The notes under the pieces are model-generated. The model saw only the letters and a list, made by a program, of their open reading frames with translations, was not told the origin of the DNA and ran no database searches. Positions 6,318-16,633 of a stretch of 64,000 nucleotides of DNA are shown in pieces (within the stretch, counting starts at the first letter, position 1; each line of letters begins with the position of its first letter). Source of the DNA: Malaciobacter marinus (GTDB lineage: Bacteria > Campylobacterota > Campylobacteria > Campylobacterales > Arcobacteraceae). The position numbers and the translations under genes are program-made. Location: assembly GCF_003544855.1 (NCBI RefSeq), contig NZ_CP032101.1, positions 1,426,001-1,490,000 on the forward strand, in the 5' to 3' direction.

Positions 6318-7159
6318 TGTATATCCTTAGTCTTAACAAAAATATTTTGTCCTATTCTTTGAACATAATTAATTAAATCGTGTGGATTTTCTGAATGACC
6401 CAGATATAAAGTTCCACCAATTTTTAAATGTGAAAATAATTTTTTAAGTATTGTTTGTTGATCTTGTACTGAAAAATATATAAGTACATTTCTACAAAAA
6501 ACAACATCAAACTCTTCTTTTTTATAAGGATAAGATAAATCATTTAAATTCATTACCTTAAATGTAATCATTTTTTTTATTTCATCTTTTACTTTTATCA
6601 ATATTTCTTCATTTGCAAGATTCTTTTCTACACGTCTTTTAAAATATTTAGGAGGTTTTATCCAATCTGGAAACTCTTTTGAAGATTTAGAAAATCTATA
6701 AACTCCATTTGCTGCAAATTGTAATACATTAGTATCAATATCCGTAGCAATAATTGATGCATTTATACTTTTGCCCAATTTTTCTCTTGCTTCCATAACT
6801 GTCATTGCCATAGAGTAAGGTTCTTCTCCTGTTGAAGAAGCAGAACAATACATTTTAATTTGATTTCCACTTTGTGCAAAAGTTGGTAAAACTCTATCCC
6901 TTAAATCTTCAAAATGAAAACATTCTCTAAAAAAATGTGTTTTATTTGTTGTGAATGAATTGATAAATTCTGTTGTATTATTTCCATTTTCAATCGAATC
7001 TAATAAAGCTTCTAAATCTCCACCTGTAAATTTAGTATCTCGTTTTAGCTTGTGTAATCTATTAGCAATCATAATATCTTTATTCTCTGCAAGTGTAATA
7101 CCTGTCAGAGAATAAAGAATTTTTTTTACTCTATCATGTAGATGTTTAGTATCATTCAT
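6314..7159 (-). CDS. cheR: Chemotaxis protein methyltransferase CheR
   Basis: A 281-residue class CheR protein. The helical N-terminal domain is followed by an S-adenosylmethionine site with CSASSTGEEPYSMAM, IIATDIDTNVL (ribose-binding acidic loop) and FDVVFCRNVLIYF. It methylates glutamates on chemoreceptors, opposing CheB. No pentapeptide-tether module or TPR extension is present. The start ATG lies 6 nt from the cheA stop and the stop overlaps the cheD start, consistent with a single mRNA. Confidence 0.93.
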   Translation of the reverse strand: MNDTKHLHDRVKKILYSLTGITLAENKDIMIANRLHKLKRDTKFTGGDLEALLDSIENGNNTTEFINSFTTNKTHFFRECFHFEDLRDRVLPTFAQSGNQIKMYCSASSTGEEPYSMAMTVMEAREKLGKSINASIIATDIDTNVLQFAANGVYRFSKSSKEFPDWIKPPKYFKRRVEKNLANEEILIKVKDEIKKMITFKVMNLNDLSYPYKKEEFDVVFCRNVLIYFSVQDQQTILKKLFSHLKIGGTLYLGHSENPHDLINYVQRIGQNIFVKTKDIH

Positions 7160-7165
7160 TTTTTT

Positions 7166-9304
7166 CTAAGATGCTTTTCTTTTAGTAGCATTTACACTTC
7201 TTTCAATCTTAATTTGTGCATTAATAATACCCAAAATATCTAAGATTAAACCAATACTTCCATCCCCTCTAACTGTTGCAGCACCTATTCCATCTACACT
7301 TCTAAAGTTTTTATCTAATGGTTTAACTACAACTTGGTGTTGATTTAAAAATTCATCAATAGATATAGCAACTTTTGTATTACCAGATTTTACGACAATT
7401 AACATACCATCTTCTAACTTATCAAAAGTAGGTTCTATTCCAAATAGATTGTGCAATCTAACAACTGGAATAAACTCTTCTCTTAACATCAGTAAATCTT
7501 GTGTACCATCACCTATTTTTTTAATCATATCAGAAGATGGTTGTAATGATTCAACAATAGAACTTAATGGTAAAATATATTTTTGATCACCAACTGCAAT
7601 ATCTAAGCCATCTAAAATTGCAAGAGTAAGTGGTAGCATAATTATAATTGTAGTTCCATAACCTTTTTCAGTATCTAACTTAATTGCACCACCAAGTTTT
7701 TGAATATTTGTTTTAACAACATCCATTCCAACACCACGACCAGAAATATCTGTAACTTCTTTTGCAGTACTAACCCCTGCTCCAAATACTAACATTGCTT
7801 TATCACTATCAGTCATTGAATCAAACTGATTATTATCAATTTGTCCATTTTCTAAAGCTTTAAGTGCAACTCTTTCAGCATCAATTCCTCTACCATCATC
7901 TTTAATAGTAATGATCATCTGACCATTAGCTTGTTCAGCAGAGATAGAAATAGTACCAGTTTCACTTTTGCCATTTTGTGTTCTTTCATCTGGAGTTTCA
8001 AGTCCATGGTCAAGAGAGTTTCTAATAATATGCATTAATGGATCAGTTAATCCTTCAATCATTGCTTTATCAATTTCTACTCCATCTCCATAATGTTTAA
8101 ATGAAACTTTTTTACCAAGTTTTCTTGAAATATCTCTAACAACTTTTGGAAATTTTGAATAAATTGATTCCATTGGTACCATTCTAATACTCATAATTGA
8201 ATCTTGCATATCTCTAATGTGTCTTTCTAGAAGTTCCAATCTTTCTAAAACTGCATTTCTAGTTTTTGCTTCTTCAATTGAAGTTGAAAATTGTGTTAAC
8301 ATTGCATTTGTAATTACTAAATCTCCAACATTATTCATTAATAAATCAATTTTATCAAGATTAACTCTAATATTATTATTTGAAGAAGTTTTTTTCTCTT
8401 TTTCAGGTCTTGCTTTTCTATCCGGCTGTTTAGCCGTAGTTTCTTGTTTATCTATAGGTTTTTTTACCTCTTCTTTTACGGGATGCTCTTCTTTTTGCTC
8501 TATTTTAGGTTTAGAAACTTCAGTTTCTACTTCATTTTTTTCTATTTTTGAATCAGGAGTAATTGCTGGCATTTCATCAAAAAATCCAAAGTTTTCTTCA
8601 TCTTCATCATAAATACTTTGTGAAGAGTTATCATCCATGCTTAATTGTGCACTTTCATTTAAATCATCATCAAAAAAACCATAAGGAGTATCAGTAGAAT
8701 CATCTAAATCATCATCTGCAAATATCCCATAAGTTTTATGATCTCTTTGATCATTTAAATTATCATCAAAAAAACCAATATTTCTAGTCAAAGATTCATC
8801 ATCAACTTCATCATTTATAGTGGAATTTTGCTCTGTAGTTTTATTCTCTTCTATTTTTTCTGTATTTGCAGTTTCTGAAGCCGATTCTGGATTAACTTTA
8901 TCCCCATTTATATATGCTCGAATATCTTTAAGCAAAGAAGAAGTCATATTTTCAAAAGTATCTCGATCAAGATCTTCTGCAACTTCAAGATCTAGAACTT
9001 CTCTCATTACATCTAAACTATCTATTAAAGTTACTGCCATCTCTGGTTGAAATTCAATTTGATGATTTCTTAGTTTATCCATCATATTTTCTACATCATG
9101 AGTAAACTCAGCAAAAAGAGTCAATTCAACTGATGCACCACTACCTTTTAATGTATGTACATCTCTGAACAGTTGACCCATTTGATCATCTGTTAAACTT
9201 CCATTTGTTTCAGCTTCTAATAGTACATTATCAGCAGATTCAAAAAGCTCTTCTGCTTCTTCTACAAACATTTCTCTATACTTAGATATATCAAAACCAG
9301 ACAT
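7166..9304 (-). CDS. cheA: Chemotaxis histidine kinase CheA
   Basis: The 712-residue product has an Hpt domain with the phosphorylated His50 (FRDVHTLKGSG), a dimerisation helix pair, a HATPase domain (MHIIRNSLDHGLE, DDGRGID, GRGVGMDVVK) and a C-terminal CheW-like domain. Between Hpt and kinase core lies a long acidic linker. It carries four spaced repeats of a Y/F-G-F-F-D-D type motif (about residues 175-183, 191-200, 207-215, 238-246) and then a Glu/Lys-rich stretch. I see no P2 domain of the Escherichia type. It phosphorylates the adjacent CheY and CheB in response to receptors. No cheW gene lies in this cluster. Confidence 0.93.
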   Translation of the reverse strand: MSGFDISKYREMFVEEAEELFESADNVLLEAETNGSLTDDQMGQLFRDVHTLKGSGASVELTLFAEFTHDVENMMDKLRNHQIEFQPEMAVTLIDSLDVMREVLDLEVAEDLDRDTFENMTSSLLKDIRAYINGDKVNPESASETANTEKIEENKTTEQNSTINDEVDDESLTRNIGFFDDNLNDQRDHKTYGIFADDDLDDSTDTPYGFFDDDLNESAQLSMDDNSSQSIYDEDEENFGFFDEMPAITPDSKIEKNEVETEVSKPKIEQKEEHPVKEEVKKPIDKQETTAKQPDRKARPEKEKKTSSNNNIRVNLDKIDLLMNNVGDLVITNAMLTQFSTSIEEAKTRNAVLERLELLERHIRDMQDSIMSIRMVPMESIYSKFPKVVRDISRKLGKKVSFKHYGDGVEIDKAMIEGLTDPLMHIIRNSLDHGLETPDERTQNGKSETGTISISAEQANGQMIITIKDDGRGIDAERVALKALENGQIDNNQFDSMTDSDKAMLVFGAGVSTAKEVTDISGRGVGMDVVKTNIQKLGGAIKLDTEKGYGTTIIIMLPLTLAILDGLDIAVGDQKYILPLSSIVESLQPSSDMIKKIGDGTQDLLMLREEFIPVVRLHNLFGIEPTFDKLEDGMLIVVKSGNTKVAISIDEFLNQHQVVVKPLDKNFRSVDGIGAATVRGDGSIGLILDILGIINAQIKIERSVNATKRKAS
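8567..8782 (-). repeat. Four degenerate GFFDD repeats within the cheA linker
   Basis: The coding sequence for residues 175-246 of CheA contains four copies of a nine-residue motif: NIGFFDDNL, YGIFADDDL, PYGFFDDDL and NFGFFDEMP. They are separated by acidic spacers of 7-22 residues. Similar aromatic-acidic motifs occur singly or in tandem in some proteobacterial CheA linkers as I remember them. A docking role for CheY or CheB is a plausible inference. Confidence 0.7.
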
Positions 9305-9339
9305 AACTTATCCTTTATCTACTTTAATTACTTAATAAA

Positions 9340-9708
9340 TTATCTACTTAAAACTATATTAACCGCTTTTAACAATTGATCTGGAACAAAGGGTTTAACA
9401 ATCCAGCCCGTAGCACCTGCTGCTTTACCTTTTGCTTTCATTTCATCACTTCTTTCTGTTGTCAATACTAAAATTGGTTTATTAGCATACTGAGACAACT
9501 TTCTTAATTCAGCTATTAATGTAAGTCCATCCATATTTGGCATATTCACATCAGTAATAATTAAATCATACATTGAAGCTTTAGCTTTTTCTAGCCCATC
9601 AACGCCATCAATTGCCTCCGTTACATCATTGTAACCACCTTCGTTAAGTGCATAATTCAACATATCTCTTAGCATTGTTGAGTCATCTACTATTAAAAGC
9701 TTAGCCAT
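9340..9708 (-). CDS. cheY: CheY-type single-domain response regulator
   Basis: The 122-residue product is a stand-alone receiver domain. It has the acidic pair DD at 8-9, phospho-acceptor Asp53 (ITDVNMPNMDG), a Thr switch residue in VLTTE and the conserved Lys in IVKPF. It lies 35 nt upstream of cheA on the same strand, so it is the first gene of the chemotaxis cluster. Genomes of this group can carry several CheY-like proteins. Whether this one binds the flagellar switch or acts as a phosphate sink cannot be told from sequence. Confidence 0.88.
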   Translation of the reverse strand: MAKLLIVDDSTMLRDMLNYALNEGGYNDVTEAIDGVDGLEKAKASMYDLIITDVNMPNMDGLTLIAELRKLSQYANKPILVLTTERSDEMKAKGKAAGATGWIVKPFVPDQLLKAVNIVLSR

Positions 9709-9788
9709 AAAAAACCCCTTGTTTTCTTATAAATAAATATTATTTTTTATATCTTAACTAAAGAAATATTAATTTAGTATTAAAATTT

Positions 9789-11969
9789 TTACAATAGTGT
9801 TGAAGCTAATTCTATTCTATCTTTCTTCACATTTAATACTTTAATTTTTACTTCTTCTCCTACACTTAAAACATCAGATACATTTTTAACTCTCTCTTTT
9901 GAGATCTTAGATATGTGTAGTAGACCTTCTCCGCCTTTTGGTAAAGATATAAATGCACCAAAATCTGTAATTCTCTCAACTTTACCTTCTAATACTTCTT
10001 CTGGTGTATAAAGCTTACCAAAATCAATATTTTTGCCACTTTCTTTTCTTGAAGTTGCATTATTTGAAATTGTTTTTATATGCTCACAAGCATCAAGTAC
10101 ATTCTGTTTATCCTCTCCACTTACTTTTACATTTCCGCTATCTCTATCTAAGTCAATTGAAACAGAGAATTTTTCAATTATTTCTTTTATAGTTGAACCA
10201 GCTTTTCCAATTACAACCATTATTTTACTTGGATCAATTGCGAATTGTTCAACTAATGGTAAGGCATCACTTGGAACAATCTCTTTTGCAGCTTCTTCCA
10301 TAAGATTTAAAATATGTAATCTTCCTTCTTTTGCTTGAAGTAATGCTTCTTTTAATACATTAAGTTCTATTCCACCTAATTTAATATCCATTTGAAGTGC
10401 TGTAATACCTTCACTTGTCCCTGCTACTTTAAAGTCCATATCTCCATCATGATCTTCAAGACCCATAATATCAGTTAAAACTGAATATTTTTCATCTTCT
10501 ACTACCATTCCCATTGCAACACCAGCAACTAAACCTGAAATTGGAATACCAGCTGCTTTAAGTGCCAAAGAACCACCACAAACAGTAGCCATAGAAGAAG
10601 AACCATTTGACTCAAGTATTTCAGATACTAATCTTATTGTTTCATTAAAATCTTTATCAATTGTAGCTTCTAAAGCTTTTTTACCAAGATTCCCATGACC
10701 CAATTCTCTTCTACCTACACCAAACATAGGTTTTGCTTCACCAACTGAAAAGCCTGGAAAATTATAATGTACCATAAAGTTTTCCATAGATGTAGATTTA
10801 TTTGTTAAAATTTCATACATTTGCCCATCTTTAGGTCCTGCAATTGTTCCTATAACCAAGGCTTGAGTTTCACCTCTTGTAAATAAACAAGAAGAGTGAG
10901 TTGAAGGAAGTATATTAGTCTCTATAGAAATAGGTCTTACATCTTTAAGCCCTCTTCCATCAGCTCTAACTTTGTCTTCAACAATCATTTTTCTTACTAT
11001 CTCTTTTTTTACAATTGAAACTGCTTCATAAACTTGAGCAAGATTTATATTTTCATTTTCTTTATACTCTTTTTCTAAAATATGTTTTGCAAGTTCTTTT
11101 AATTCTACAGCTCTTTCACTCTTTGCAAGTTTCTTAATAGCATCATTTACATTTGTATTATAATTGTTTCTTACATTATTAATTATTGCTTCATCAATAG
11201 TAAACTCAATAAGTTCAACATTTTTTTGTTCTTTACAAACTGTTTCAAATCCATTTTCATAAGTTGTATTAACTTCTTTTAATACATTTTGTGCAATTTC
11301 TATTGCTTCTACAAGATTATCTTCATTCACTTCATTTGTTTTATGAATTTTTGTAAAAGCTTCGATATCTACTTCAACCATCTCTTCACTTGAAATTGAT
11401 TTCATTTCAATCATTAGTAATTCTTCTTTAGAACCAGCTACATATAAATCTAGTGTAGATTCTGTCATTTGATCAGAAGTAGGATTAACTATATATTCAT
11501 TATTAACTTTTCCAATTCTTACACCTGCAATAGATTTTTTAATAGGTAAATTTGAAGTATATAAAGCTGCACTAGCTGCATTTAAACCTAATGCTTGTAA
11601 ATCAACATCTTTATCTGCACTTAGAACAATAACAGTAATTGTTGTAGGATATACATATCCTTTTGGGAAAAGTGGTCTTAAACTTCTATCAATTACTCGT
11701 GAAGTTAAAGTTTCAAATTCACTTGGTTTTGCTTCTCTTTTTATAAATCCACCTGGAAGCTTAGCAGCAGCATATGTTTTTTCTACATATTGAACAGTCA
11801 ATGGAGTAAAATCCTCTTCTACTGGATTATCAAATTCACTTACTACTGTTGCTAATACAACTGCATTCCCCAATCTTGCTAATACTGATCCATTAGCTTG
11901 CTTTGCTACTTTATCAAATTCAAATATTTCATCTTTTCCATTTAATTCAAACTCACACACTGTTGACAT
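9789..11969 (-). CDS. pnp: Polyribonucleotide nucleotidyltransferase (PNPase)
   Basis: The 726-residue product has two RNase PH-like domains joined by a helical linker, then a KH domain (GKAGSTIKEI) and an S1 domain (GKVERITDFGAFISL, GLLHISKI). It degrades RNA 3' to 5' with phosphate and can also add nucleotides. Length and domain order are normal for the family. The ATG is preceded by an AAAGGAAAAG ribosome site. The phosphoribosyltransferase-like gene lies 10 nt upstream, so the two probably share a transcript. Confidence 0.95.
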   Translation of the reverse strand: MSTVCEFELNGKDEIFEFDKVAKQANGSVLARLGNAVVLATVVSEFDNPVEEDFTPLTVQYVEKTYAAAKLPGGFIKREAKPSEFETLTSRVIDRSLRPLFPKGYVYPTTITVIVLSADKDVDLQALGLNAASAALYTSNLPIKKSIAGVRIGKVNNEYIVNPTSDQMTESTLDLYVAGSKEELLMIEMKSISSEEMVEVDIEAFTKIHKTNEVNEDNLVEAIEIAQNVLKEVNTTYENGFETVCKEQKNVELIEFTIDEAIINNVRNNYNTNVNDAIKKLAKSERAVELKELAKHILEKEYKENENINLAQVYEAVSIVKKEIVRKMIVEDKVRADGRGLKDVRPISIETNILPSTHSSCLFTRGETQALVIGTIAGPKDGQMYEILTNKSTSMENFMVHYNFPGFSVGEAKPMFGVGRRELGHGNLGKKALEATIDKDFNETIRLVSEILESNGSSSMATVCGGSLALKAAGIPISGLVAGVAMGMVVEDEKYSVLTDIMGLEDHDGDMDFKVAGTSEGITALQMDIKLGGIELNVLKEALLQAKEGRLHILNLMEEAAKEIVPSDALPLVEQFAIDPSKIMVVIGKAGSTIKEIIEKFSVSIDLDRDSGNVKVSGEDKQNVLDACEHIKTISNNATSRKESGKNIDFGKLYTPEEVLEGKVERITDFGAFISLPKGGEGLLHISKISKERVKNVSDVLSVGEEVKIKVLNVKKDRIELASTLL

Positions 11970-11979
11970 ACTTTTCCTT

Positions 11980-12624
11980 TTATTTAATATTTTTTATATC
12001 TTCAAAATTAATATTTTCTAGTTTATCATAATAAAAATCTATAAAAACAAAATGATCTAATTTTTTAACATAATATAAATCATCAGCAATTGACTCTATT
12101 GTTGGAACACTAGCACTTGGTAAAATTGGTGTTGCAACAGATACAGACTTTGCACCTAAATTAATTGCGGTTTTAATACAAGCCATCATTGTAAGTCCTG
12201 TATTTAAACCCTCATCTACTAATAATACATTTTTATTTGTTAAATTTTCTATTCTTTTATCTTTTCTATATAATTTAACTGTTTTCATTAATTCATTATC
12301 ATAGATTTGTTTAGACTTTGAGAATATAAAATCTAAACTAATTTCAAAAGATTTTGCAAGTTCTTCATGAATTACAACTTCCTCTGACTCAGTTACAATT
12401 GCTATTTCACAATCTTCATTATTTGGAGCCATTATTTTACTTGACAAAATCAAATCAAAGTTCGATTCAAGTTTATTTGCTATTATTTTTGCAATTGGAA
12501 CTCCTCCATACGAAGTTGCAAAAACTGTCCAATCTTCAAGTTTCATACTTTCAATTGGCAATACATCAAGTAATCTAAAAGCAGCTACATCTCTATTTTT
12601 GAAATATATTTGCTCATTTTGCAT
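11980..12624 (-). CDS. Phosphoribosyltransferase-family protein
   Basis: The 214-residue product has the PRPP-binding loop typical of type I phosphoribosyltransferases (VLLVDEGLNTGLTMM) followed by a strand and IKTAINLGAKSVSVATPIL. The N-terminal region (FATSYGGVPIAKIIA) matches the substrate-side loop. Members with this layout are often annotated as putative phosphoribosyltransferases of unknown substrate. It sits between lptD (5 nt upstream) and pnp. Nothing identifies the base it acts on, and it could be regulatory rather than catalytic. Confidence 0.75.
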   Translation of the reverse strand: MQNEQIYFKNRDVAAFRLLDVLPIESMKLEDWTVFATSYGGVPIAKIIANKLESNFDLILSSKIMAPNNEDCEIAIVTESEEVVIHEELAKSFEISLDFIFSKSKQIYDNELMKTVKLYRKDKRIENLTNKNVLLVDEGLNTGLTMMACIKTAINLGAKSVSVATPILPSASVPTIESIADDLYYVKKLDHFVFIDFYYDKLENINFEDIKNIK

Positions 12625-12629
12625 TTGTA

Positions 12630-14738
12630 TTATTTCTCACTTTTTCTTAACTTATACTCTTGTTCTAAACCACCAATTGGTTTTAGTAAGAATTGTACAT
12701 AAAGAATATCTTGTTCTTTTCTATCATATAATTTACTAGAACTAGCTTCCATCTCTTTTTCAAATCTGAAATCTAATCTCCAACAAATATCATTTATAGA
12801 GAATAAAACACCTTGTTTTGTTCTCATACTCTCTTCTAAATTGTAATTTGTATAGTATCCAATAGAGTAATCGTTTGATATTTTATAGTTTGCATCAACT
12901 CTATATGATTCTAGGTCTTCTTTCCCTGAGTTTGGAGTATCTTTTGACATATAATAACCAAGTCTTAGACTAAAATCATTATAATTAAATGAAAAAGAAG
13001 TAGAGTTCTCAATAAAGGCGTTGTCTTGGTGATTATAAATGACTTTATTAGAAACTTTCCCTAGAAAATAGTTATAAATTAATTCATTTTCCATATTATC
13101 AAGTTTTGGATCATCAAACTCATCAAAAATTATTGATTGCTTTAATTTATGATTGATAATTTGTTTTAAATCTTCATTATCATAAATTGATTGATTTAAA
13201 CTAAGTTGAATACTTCTTTTTGTTTTTGATATTGGAAAAAAGTTCAATTCAGAAGTAGTATTATTTATGCTATATAAATCTCCATCATCTTCAATTGTTT
13301 TAGCATCTACATAAGCAGCACTTAAATTAACTGTATGTAAAAAGTTTTCATAAGGTTTAATTAAATCTGTACTAACTCCAACACTAGTAATATTTTCAAT
13401 AAAAGTTCCATCTTCTAAATTAGTAGTAGTATCATCATATTGTAAATGATTAATTACTGTTTCATTTTTAAGTGTTAATTGTAAATAATCATCAAAAAAA
13501 GACATTGAATAAGAAATGGGTATATTTATATCATACCTATTAGCTGTGATTCCTTCTTCTCTATAATAATTTGTATATCTAATATCAGTTGAATATAATA
13601 AATTATCTAAAATAATTGGTTGCGAATATTTGTGAAAATGTGCTTGAGGTAACTCTTGCATTGTTTTTGCATTTGATTCTTCAGTAGTATCAATATAATG
13701 TCTAAAATACATACCTGTATAATACTTTGAAGTATTATAAAAATAGTTTATTTTAGATTCAATCTTTTTTTCATTATCTTCATCATCTCTTGTTCTATTT
13801 TCTAAGTTTCTATATTCAATATCATTTAACCATGATATATCCACAAATAGACCATCTTGAGAATCTGCATCTGAAAAAAGTTTTGTTCTTTTATAATCAA
13901 TATTCCATCCATAATGGTTTTGATTTTCTAATTCATTTTCTTCAAAATAATCACTATCTTCTTTAAAAAAACCTGCACCAACTTCTAAAGTTGAATATTG
14001 TGAATCTGCATATCTAAAATAAGTATTTAAACCCTTACCTCTTTTTGAACGATATTGAGGAACAAGTTCAATATCATAATTTGGTGCAGGTGCAATAAAA
14101 ATTGGTTGTTTATACATAAAACCTTCATCACTACCATATCCTATTGTAGGAATTAAAAGACCTGTTCTTCTTGTATTATCAGTTGAAAACCCAAAATAAG
14201 GTGTATATAAAACAGGCACATCTTTTATATAAAGTCTTGTGTTAAAAGTACTAAGCCATTTAGTTTCTGAATTATATTCAGCACTAGATACTCTAATACT
14301 CCAATCAGGATCTTCACAGTCACAACTTGAAAGTATAGATTTTTCTAAAGAAACTATTTCATTTGTTTTATTAGATTTTGTTGAGTTTATCCAAAGGTTT
14401 GTTTCACCCTCAAAAATCAAAGTAGGTTTTTGAAATAAGGCATTTGTTTTATTATCTAAAAAGGCGTAGTCACTTTGAGTTTGGATTTTGTTATCTTTAA
14501 TAATCAAAACATCATCAAAAAACTCAAATGTTTCATTTTTTTTATTATAAATAACTTTTTGCGCACTAGCATAATAATTTGATGAAAAAATAACAACATC
14601 ACCATACGCAGTAATTAAATTATTTTGACTATCAACTTTATTAGCAACCATTTGAAACTTATCATCATTTACTTCTTTTGCATTACTTGAAGTACATAAT
14701 GCAACTAAACATATAAAAACTAATTTTTTAAACATCAA
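12630..14738 (-). CDS. lptD: LPS-assembly outer membrane protein LptD
   Basis: The 702-residue product has a signal peptide (about residues 1-20), an N-terminal OstA/LptA-like beta-jellyroll (ANKVDSQNNLITAYGDVVIF, ASAQKVIYNKKNETFEFF) and a long C-terminal barrel. The barrel begins with the family motif around YTPYFGFSTDNTRRTGLLIPTIGY. It inserts lipopolysaccharide into the outer leaflet together with LptE. A Cys pair (SSCDCEDPDW, about residues 137-139) may form the disulfide known in the family. The gene overlaps the RDD gene by 11 nt. Confidence 0.88.
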   Translation of the reverse strand: MMFKKLVFICLVALCTSSNAKEVNDDKFQMVANKVDSQNNLITAYGDVVIFSSNYYASAQKVIYNKKNETFEFFDDVLIIKDNKIQTQSDYAFLDNKTNALFQKPTLIFEGETNLWINSTKSNKTNEIVSLEKSILSSCDCEDPDWSIRVSSAEYNSETKWLSTFNTRLYIKDVPVLYTPYFGFSTDNTRRTGLLIPTIGYGSDEGFMYKQPIFIAPAPNYDIELVPQYRSKRGKGLNTYFRYADSQYSTLEVGAGFFKEDSDYFEENELENQNHYGWNIDYKRTKLFSDADSQDGLFVDISWLNDIEYRNLENRTRDDEDNEKKIESKINYFYNTSKYYTGMYFRHYIDTTEESNAKTMQELPQAHFHKYSQPIILDNLLYSTDIRYTNYYREEGITANRYDINIPISYSMSFFDDYLQLTLKNETVINHLQYDDTTTNLEDGTFIENITSVGVSTDLIKPYENFLHTVNLSAAYVDAKTIEDDGDLYSINNTTSELNFFPISKTKRSIQLSLNQSIYDNEDLKQIINHKLKQSIIFDEFDDPKLDNMENELIYNYFLGKVSNKVIYNHQDNAFIENSTSFSFNYNDFSLRLGYYMSKDTPNSGKEDLESYRVDANYKISNDYSIGYYTNYNLEESMRTKQGVLFSINDICWRLDFRFEKEMEASSSKLYDRKEQDILYVQFLLKPIGGLEQEYKLRKSEK

Positions 14739-15165
14739 TTATTAGTGTCCTACCAATTTTATCATGAAATGTTTGTCTACCTTCACTAAAAAAACCTAAC
14801 AAAAATCCTATGTAAAAGAACATTTCACTTAATATTCGCCCTGCTGATCTAAACATAGAATTAAGCAAAGATACTCTTCCTAAATGATTATAGTCTATTA
14901 CTTTAATCTTAACTATAATCTTCCCAACAGTTGCACCATAATACCAAACAAAAAAAGAGTGGTAAATAAACTTTACAAATAAAACTGGCCAAAGAAATTG
15001 ATTCATAATTGCTAAAACAACAGCAGGATCATTAGTAGTTGTTACAATAGTATCCCAAAATACGATAACAATAAGAAAAGTAATTAGTAAATCATCAATA
15101 ACAAAAGCTAATGCTCTAGATCTTAAAGAAGCTAATTCTAAATTTGAATTATTTAATTCACTCAT
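14728..15165 (-). CDS. RDD-family membrane protein
   Basis: The 145-residue product contains the RDD signature (LRSRALAFVIDDLLITFLIVIVF), a second membrane helix pair (FLWPVLFVKFIYHSFFVWYYGATVGKIIVKIKV) and the C-terminal FHDKIGRTLII motif. RDD proteins are small integral membrane proteins of poorly defined function; a few are linked to ion antiport. It lies between purD and lptD with short spacings, so it may be co-transcribed with both. Confidence 0.8.
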   Translation of the reverse strand: MSELNNSNLELASLRSRALAFVIDDLLITFLIVIVFWDTIVTTTNDPAVVLAIMNQFLWPVLFVKFIYHSFFVWYYGATVGKIIVKIKVIDYNHLGRVSLLNSMFRSAGRILSEMFFYIGFLLGFFSEGRQTFHDKIGRTLIIDV

Positions 15166-15171
15166 TTGAAC

Positions 15172-16437
15172 CTACTTCAAAGCTTGATATGCAATATCAG
15201 TTCTACATTTCTTACCGGCAAAATGAACTTGTCCACATAATAAATAAGCTCTATCTCTTGCTTGTTTAATTGTTTTTCCAAAGCCTACACAAACTAAAAC
15301 TCTTCCACCCGTTGCCATTAGCTTGTCATCTTGTTTTGCCACACCTGCAAATGAGATATGAGTATTATTAAGTATATCTTCATCTACTATATTATCAATA
15401 ATTATTTCTGCTGGTGCACTACTTGAGTATGGATAATTTCCACTTGCCATAACAACACCAACACTAAATTCGTCTTTAATTTTTATATCTAATGAATTTA
15501 AATCTTTAGTTGCACCTTTATAAAAAAGTTCAGAAACAGGTGTTTCAAGTAAAGGCATTAATATTTCGCACTCAGGATCGCCAAATCTAACATTATATTC
15601 TAAAATAATTGGTTCACCTTTTACTACCATCACACCAATAAAAAGAACACCTTCAAAAGGTGCTCCTTCATTTTTCATACCATCAAGTGTAGGCTTTACT
15701 ACTCTTTCTTCAACTTTTTTATAGATATCTTCATTAACAAGTGGTGTTGGAGCATAAGCACCCATTCCACCTGTGTTAGGGCCAGTATCACCATCGCCTA
15801 TTCTTTTATGATCTTGAGCTGCTGGTAATATTTTATAATTTTCACCATCACAAATTGCAAAAATAGATAGTTCATATCCATCTAAAAACTCTTCAATAAC
15901 AACATTTGTACCTGCATCGCCAAAAGAGTCTCCACTTAGCATGTCAGAGGCTGCTTTTTTTGCTTCATCTTTTGATTGAGCAATAATTACACCTTTACCT
16001 GCACATAAACCATCTGCTTTTACAACTATTGGTTCATTCATAGTATCAATAAAATCATGAGCTTCATTTTCGTTATTTGTTTCTAGAAAAGCAGCTGTTG
16101 GAATATTATATTTTTTTAGTATATTTTTCATATAAACTTTTGAACCCTCAAGCATAGCTGCAGCTTTACTTGGCCCAAAAATAGTTAAATTTTCTTTTTT
16201 AAATATATCAACTACACCATCAACCAATGGAGCCTCGGGACCTACAATTGTTAAATCAATGTTATTTTCTTTCGCCCAAAAAGCCAACTCATTATAATCT
16301 TTTATATTAATATTCTTACCTAAATCTTCAGTAGCACCATTTCCTGGCATAAAAAATAAGTTATGTTTTTCTTCTTTGTAGATACTAAGACCTATGGAAT
16401 ACTCTCTTCCACCACTCCCAAGAATTAATATATTCAC
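15172..16437 (-). CDS. purD: Phosphoribosylamine-glycine ligase PurD
   Basis: The 421-residue ATP-grasp enzyme joins glycine to phosphoribosylamine in purine synthesis. Visible features are the N-terminal [15 protein letters not shown] loop, the ATP-grasp segment [16 protein letters not shown], the [14 protein letters not shown] motif and the metal-binding [12 protein letters not shown] motif. Length is normal. It is immediately downstream of the 6S RNA gene on the same strand, with about 27 nt between the predicted RNA end and the ATG, so both may come from one primary transcript. Confidence 0.95.
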   Translation of the reverse strand: MNILILGSGGREYSIGLSIYKEEKHNLFFMPGNGATEDLGKNINIKDYNELAFWAKENNIDLTIVGPEAPLVDGVVDIFKKENLTIFGPSKAAAMLEGSKVYMKNILKKYNIPTAAFLETNNENEAHDFIDTMNEPIVVKADGLCAGKGVIIAQSKDEAKKAASDMLSGDSFGDAGTNVVIEEFLDGYELSIFAICDGENYKILPAAQDHKRIGDGDTGPNTGGMGAYAPTPLVNEDIYKKVEERVVKPTLDGMKNEGAPFEGVLFIGVMVVKGEPIILEYNVRFGDPECEILMPLLETPVSELFYKGATKDLNSLDIKIKDEFSVGVVMASGNYPYSSSAPAEIIIDNIVDEDILNNTHISFAGVAKQDDKLMATGGRVLVCVGFGKTIKQARDRAYLLCGQVHFAGKKCRTDIAYQALK

Positions 16438-16464
16438 TAGATTTCCTTAAAATTTGTAGTTTAA

Positions 16465-16633
16465 ATATCCAAGTAGCCGTTAACCATCAAATGGCCCACA
16501 AAAGCCAACGATAGGAGTAAGAACACTATTTTAGGAATGCAAACAAAAGAAGCATTACACACCATAGTATTACAACTACTCACACAAATAAAGTATCGGA
16601 CCCTCAACAATGGAAATCCCGTACTACTTAGAT
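16465..16633 (-). ncRNA. ssrS: 6S RNA, regulator of RNA polymerase
   Basis: This 237-nt gap has no ORF but folds as the long rod expected of 6S RNA when read leftward. A closing stem pairs 16624-16632 with 16468-16476. Next come short helices including CCAUU with GAUGG, an asymmetric open region, an eight-pair helix AAUACUAU with AUAGUGUU, and an apical AAUGC-GCAUU hairpin with a pyrimidine-rich loop. A TAAAAT -10 box at 16640-16645 places the start at about 16633, exactly at the closing stem. The position just upstream of purD matches what I recall for 6S in Campylobacterota. 6S mimics an open promoter and sequesters sigma70 holoenzyme. Ends are approximate. Confidence 0.72.

Noticed and set aside
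8567-8782. Repeats in cheA as a CRISPR-like or DNA-level repeat array
   Set aside because: The similarity is at protein level (GFFDD motifs), the spacing varies and the frame is maintained, so it is a coding repeat. No CRISPR array was seen anywhere in the window.
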